From Eubacteriales bacterium (GTDB lineage: Bacteria; Bacillota_A; Clostridia; Christensenellales; Aristaeellaceae): a stretch of 8,272 nt of DNA. Below the pieces are notes generated by a model. That model made no database searches and was not told where the DNA came from. It worked only from the letters and a program-made list of their open reading frames with translations. The position numbers and the translations under genes are program-made. Within the stretch, counting starts at the first letter, position 1, and each line of letters begins with the position of its first letter. The stretch is taken from contig JAQUXV010000102.1 in assembly GCA_028692205.1 (NCBI GenBank), forward strand, positions 1 to 8,272. The letters run 5' to 3'. Positions 6,385-8,272 of the stretch are shown here, in pieces.

Positions 6385-6412
6385 GCCCTACGGGTTTAGC
6401 GCGGTGTAAGCG

Positions 6413-7873
6413 TCAAGCCACCGGCGGTTCGTCCGGCGACCATACGAAGCGGAAGGTGGCGCCGTGGCCAGGCTCGCTCTCCACTTCGATGCGCATGCCG
6501 TGCCGCTCGGCTATCTGCTTGGCAATAGCGAGGCCCAGCCCGCTGCCCTGCCGGTTTTCCTCCGTGCGGGCCTTGTGGAAACGATCGAAGATCAGCGGCA
6601 GGTCCTCCGGGGCGATGCCCACGCCCTCGTCCCGCACGGATACGCTGCCGGGTGCGAGGGTTACGGTTACCTCGCCGTTTTCCGGGGAGAATTTGACGGC
6701 GTTGTGCAGCACGATCATGAACATCTGCCGCAGCCTGCCGTAATCGCCTGTCAGCGTTACCGCCGCTTCCGGGAACTGCTTCACAAAGCGGATATGCTTT
6801 TCCCGCGCCAGCTGCCCCGCGCTGTGCAGCGCGTCGGCCAGCACATCGTTCAGGCTCAGGGGCGCGTGCTCAATGGGAAAGTCCACATTCTGCAGGCGCG
6901 CCAGATCCATCAGATCGTTCACCAGCCGCTGCAGGCCCATGGTTTCGCCAAGCATCTTGCGGTGGTAGTCGTCCACCTGCGCGGGGTCCGCCACCACGCC
7001 GTCGCACAGGGCCTCCAGCGAGCCGCGCAGCACGGTAACGGGCGTGCGAAGCTCGTGGGATACGTTGGACAAGAAATCCCTGCGAAGCTTCTCCTGCCGT
7101 TCGGCCAGGTTTTTCGCTTCCAGCAGACGAACGCTCAACCCATCCATGGCCTGCGCCAGTTTGCCGATTTCGTCCCGCTGGGTGACGCCGGTTTTAGCGG
7201 TGTAGTCCCCATCGGTCAAGCGGTCGGCGGCGGCTTTCATGCGGCCAAGGGGACGGGCGAAAACGTAGGACAGCAGCACCGACAGCAGAACCGCCGCCAG
7301 CAGCGCCGCCGCGCCGCTGAACAGCATCACCCGCACGCCCTGTGCGCTGGCCGCCTGTATGCCGGATACCGCGTCGTGCAGCAGCAGCGCGCCCGCCACG
7401 GCGGTACTGTTGTAAATCGGCACGCCGACAGTGAGCGTGGGCGCGCCGAGCAGATCGCTGAAGCCTTCGCTGAACGGCGTTTGCCCTTCAAAAACCGCCG
7501 AAACAAGGGTTTCCGCGTCCGCGGGCAGATCGTCGTAGGTGACGGTCAGGCCCATGGCGTGGCCGGCGGTTAAAAAATCCAGGTTCTCATCCAGCACCCA
7601 GACGTCCGTTTCCACAAGGCTCAACAGGCGGATATAGGTGCCGTAGCCGCCGCCCTGATTACCGCCCATCCGGCCCGACGCGCCGCCTTCCTCGGAAAGC
7701 ACGCCGCCCAGCGTGGCCGCTAGCGATGTGGCGTGTTCCAGCATCTCCGCCTTTTTGGTTTCCATGGTCTGGCGGGCGAACAGCGTTTGGAACAATACGC
7801 CGCTGACGGCCGCGAACACCAGCAGCGCCGCTGAAAAATACGCCAGCAGTTTCAGCGCGATTCTATTTCGCAT
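6413..7873 (-). CDS. Sensor histidine kinase (HAMP, HisKA, HATPase)
   Basis: A 486-residue membrane sensor kinase that autophosphorylates and hands the phosphate to the adjacent regulator. It has a first membrane segment at about 8-31, an extracytoplasmic sensor region at about 34-180, a second membrane segment at about 182-205 and a HAMP linker at 206-258 starting ARPLGRM. The HisKA H-box SHELRTP (272-278) carries phospho-acceptor His273. The ATPase domain has the N-box LHNAVKFSP (Asn391), G1 DEGVGI (415-420), FDRFHKA (429-435) and G2 GSGLGLAI (443-450), so all key residues are kept. The sensor region contains a Gly-rich stretch (62-77) and looks like a single PAS/Cache-type domain (VWVLDENLDFLTAG; TVGVPIYNS), but the ligand is unknown. 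The ATG lies inside the end of the regulator gene (11-nt overlap) with GAGGTGA 6 nt upstream, so translation is probably coupled. Confidence 0.95.
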   Translation of the reverse strand: MRNRIALKLLAYFSAALLVFAAVSGVLFQTLFARQTMETKKAEMLEHATSLAATLGGVLSEEGGASGRMGGNQGGGYGTYIRLLSLVETDVWVLDENLDFLTAGHAMGLTVTYDDLPADAETLVSAVFEGQTPFSEGFSDLLGAPTLTVGVPIYNSTAVAGALLLHDAVSGIQAASAQGVRVMLFSGAAALLAAVLLSVLLSYVFARPLGRMKAAADRLTDGDYTAKTGVTQRDEIGKLAQAMDGLSVRLLEAKNLAERQEKLRRDFLSNVSHELRTPVTVLRGSLEALCDGVVADPAQVDDYHRKMLGETMGLQRLVNDLMDLARLQNVDFPIEHAPLSLNDVLADALHSAGQLAREKHIRFVKQFPEAAVTLTGDYGRLRQMFMIVLHNAVKFSPENGEVTVTLAPGSVSVRDEGVGIAPEDLPLIFDRFHKARTEENRQGSGLGLAIAKQIAERHGMRIEVESEPGHGATFRFVWSPDEPPVA

Positions 7874-8272
7874 CGGCAGTCACCTCAAATTTGTAGCCGA
7901 CGCCCCAGATGGTTTTAATTTCCCAGCCTTCGGGGCCGAGCGCTTCCAGCTTGGCGCGCAGCCGTTTAATGTGGGAATCCACTGTGCGGGTGTCGCCGAA
8001 ATAATCATATCCCCACAGGCTTTCCAGCAGATTGTCGCGGGAAAATACCTTGCCGGGGTGGGAAGCGAGCGTCCAAAGGATTTCGAATTCCTTTTTGGTG
8101 AGCGTTATAGGTTGCCCGCCGATGAGGGCTTCGTAATCGTTAAGGCGGATGGAGAGGTTGCCGCGCGTTACGCGCTGTTCCGGTTCAGCCTGCCCCTGCC
8201 CCATGCGCCGGAGCACCGCGCGCACCCGGGCCATCACCTCGCCCGGGGAGAAGGGCTTGACAATGTAATCGT
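7863..8272 (-). CDS. OmpR/PhoB-family response regulator (5' partial)
   Basis: About 135 residues are visible; the N-terminal part, including the phospho-acceptor Asp, lies beyond the right edge. The frame starts at the edge with DYIVKPFSPGEVMARVRAVL, the end of a receiver domain with its conserved Lys-Pro. A short linker (RRMGQGQAEPEQRV) follows, then a complete winged-helix DNA-binding domain: LSIRLNDYEALIGGQPITLT, KEFEILWTLASHPGKVFSRD, LLESLWGYDYFGDTRTVDSH with recognition helix IKRLRAKLE, and the wing IKTIWGVGYKFE. A GTG-ATG at 8237 could be mistaken for a start, but it lies inside the receiver domain. The stop TAG (7863-7865) overlaps the kinase gene by 11 nt, so the two form a sensor-regulator operon. 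The target genes cannot be told. Confidence 0.93.
   Translation of the reverse strand, partial: DYIVKPFSPGEVMARVRAVLRRMGQGQAEPEQRVTRGNLSIRLNDYEALIGGQPITLTKKEFEILWTLASHPGKVFSRDNLLESLWGYDYFGDTRTVDSHIKRLRAKLEALGPEGWEIKTIWGVGYKFEVTADAK
7880..7886 (-). promoter_or_regulatory. Ribosome binding site of the histidine kinase inside the regulator gene
   Basis: GAGGTGA on the minus strand stands 6 nt before the kinase ATG at 7873. It lies within the last codons of the regulator, which supports coupled translation of regulator and kinase. Confidence 0.7.

Larger units (their letters stand above)
6073..6412. other. Non-coding stretch with several small repeats
   Basis: There is no credible gene over 340 bases. 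Short frames on both strands lack ribosome binding sites and resemble no protein I recognise. It holds ACGGGC/GCCCGT arms (6122-6127 and 6154-6159) around an inner CACG/CGTG, a 9-nt direct repeat AATACCGGC at 6266-6274 and 6279-6287, a TTTCGCA/TGCGAAA hairpin (6306-6323) and a near-palindrome at 6364-6384. This is the 3' flank of the histidine kinase gene, and no U-tract terminator for that gene is apparent. Confidence 0.5.

Noticed and set aside
7863..8237. Short free-standing DNA-binding protein starting at the GTG at 8237
   Set aside because: The frame continues to the window edge with DYIVKPFSPGE, the end of a receiver domain, so this is the 3' part of a full response regulator.
1..8272. 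CRISPR array, phage, transposon or defence island
   Set aside because: I found no regularly spaced repeats, transposase or integrase, terminal inverted repeats with target duplication, or known defence effector. The nuclease-helicase alone is not enough to call a defence system.

Overview
The window is GC-rich and looks chromosomal, with strong AGGAGG-like ribosome binding sites, tight same-strand gene packing and simple hairpin terminators. A YugP-type membrane zinc peptidase, a RecB-nuclease/XPD-type helicase fusion, a TraB/GumN protein and an OmpR-type two-component pair point to a high-GC member of the Bacillota, most likely class Clostridia. That placement is an inference from gene content only. 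I see no transposase, integrase, phage gene, CRISPR array, tRNA or rRNA.

Layout: (1) 3-77, the last 24 codons of an unidentified plus-strand gene. (2) 78-385, no supportable gene. (3) 386-431, a rho-independent terminator reading leftwards, which ends a minus-strand GNAT acetyltransferase gene (456-896). (4) 1017-5104, a tight minus-strand three-gene operon in the order YugP-like zinc metallopeptidase (4421-5104), nuclease-helicase fusion (1979-4417), TraB/GumN-family protein (1017-1982). The first junction has a 3-nt gap and the second an ATGA overlap. A sigma70-like promoter and a 20-bp dyad at the presumed transcription start precede the operon. The GNAT gene follows 120 nt downstream with no clear terminator between, so it may share the transcript. 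(5) 5105-5485, a divergent intergenic region. (6) 5486-5989, a plus-strand flavin reductase/flavoredoxin-like gene. (7) 5990-6412, a non-coding region between convergent genes with a perfect 17-bp-stem hairpin and several smaller repeats. (8) 6413-8272, a minus-strand two-component system: a sensor histidine kinase preceded, with an 11-nt overlap, by an OmpR/PhoB-family response regulator whose N-terminus lies off the right edge.

The two-component genes form a standard sensor-regulator pair with unknown signal and targets. The three-gene operon is the most interesting part. It joins two predicted membrane-associated proteins, a zinc peptidase and a TraB/GumN protein, to a DNA helicase carrying its own RecB/Cas4-like PD-(D/E)XK nuclease domain, and no known pathway obviously links them. 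I found no convincing wholly new system. The best leads are this operon, the nuclease-helicase fusion and the operator-like dyad in front of it.
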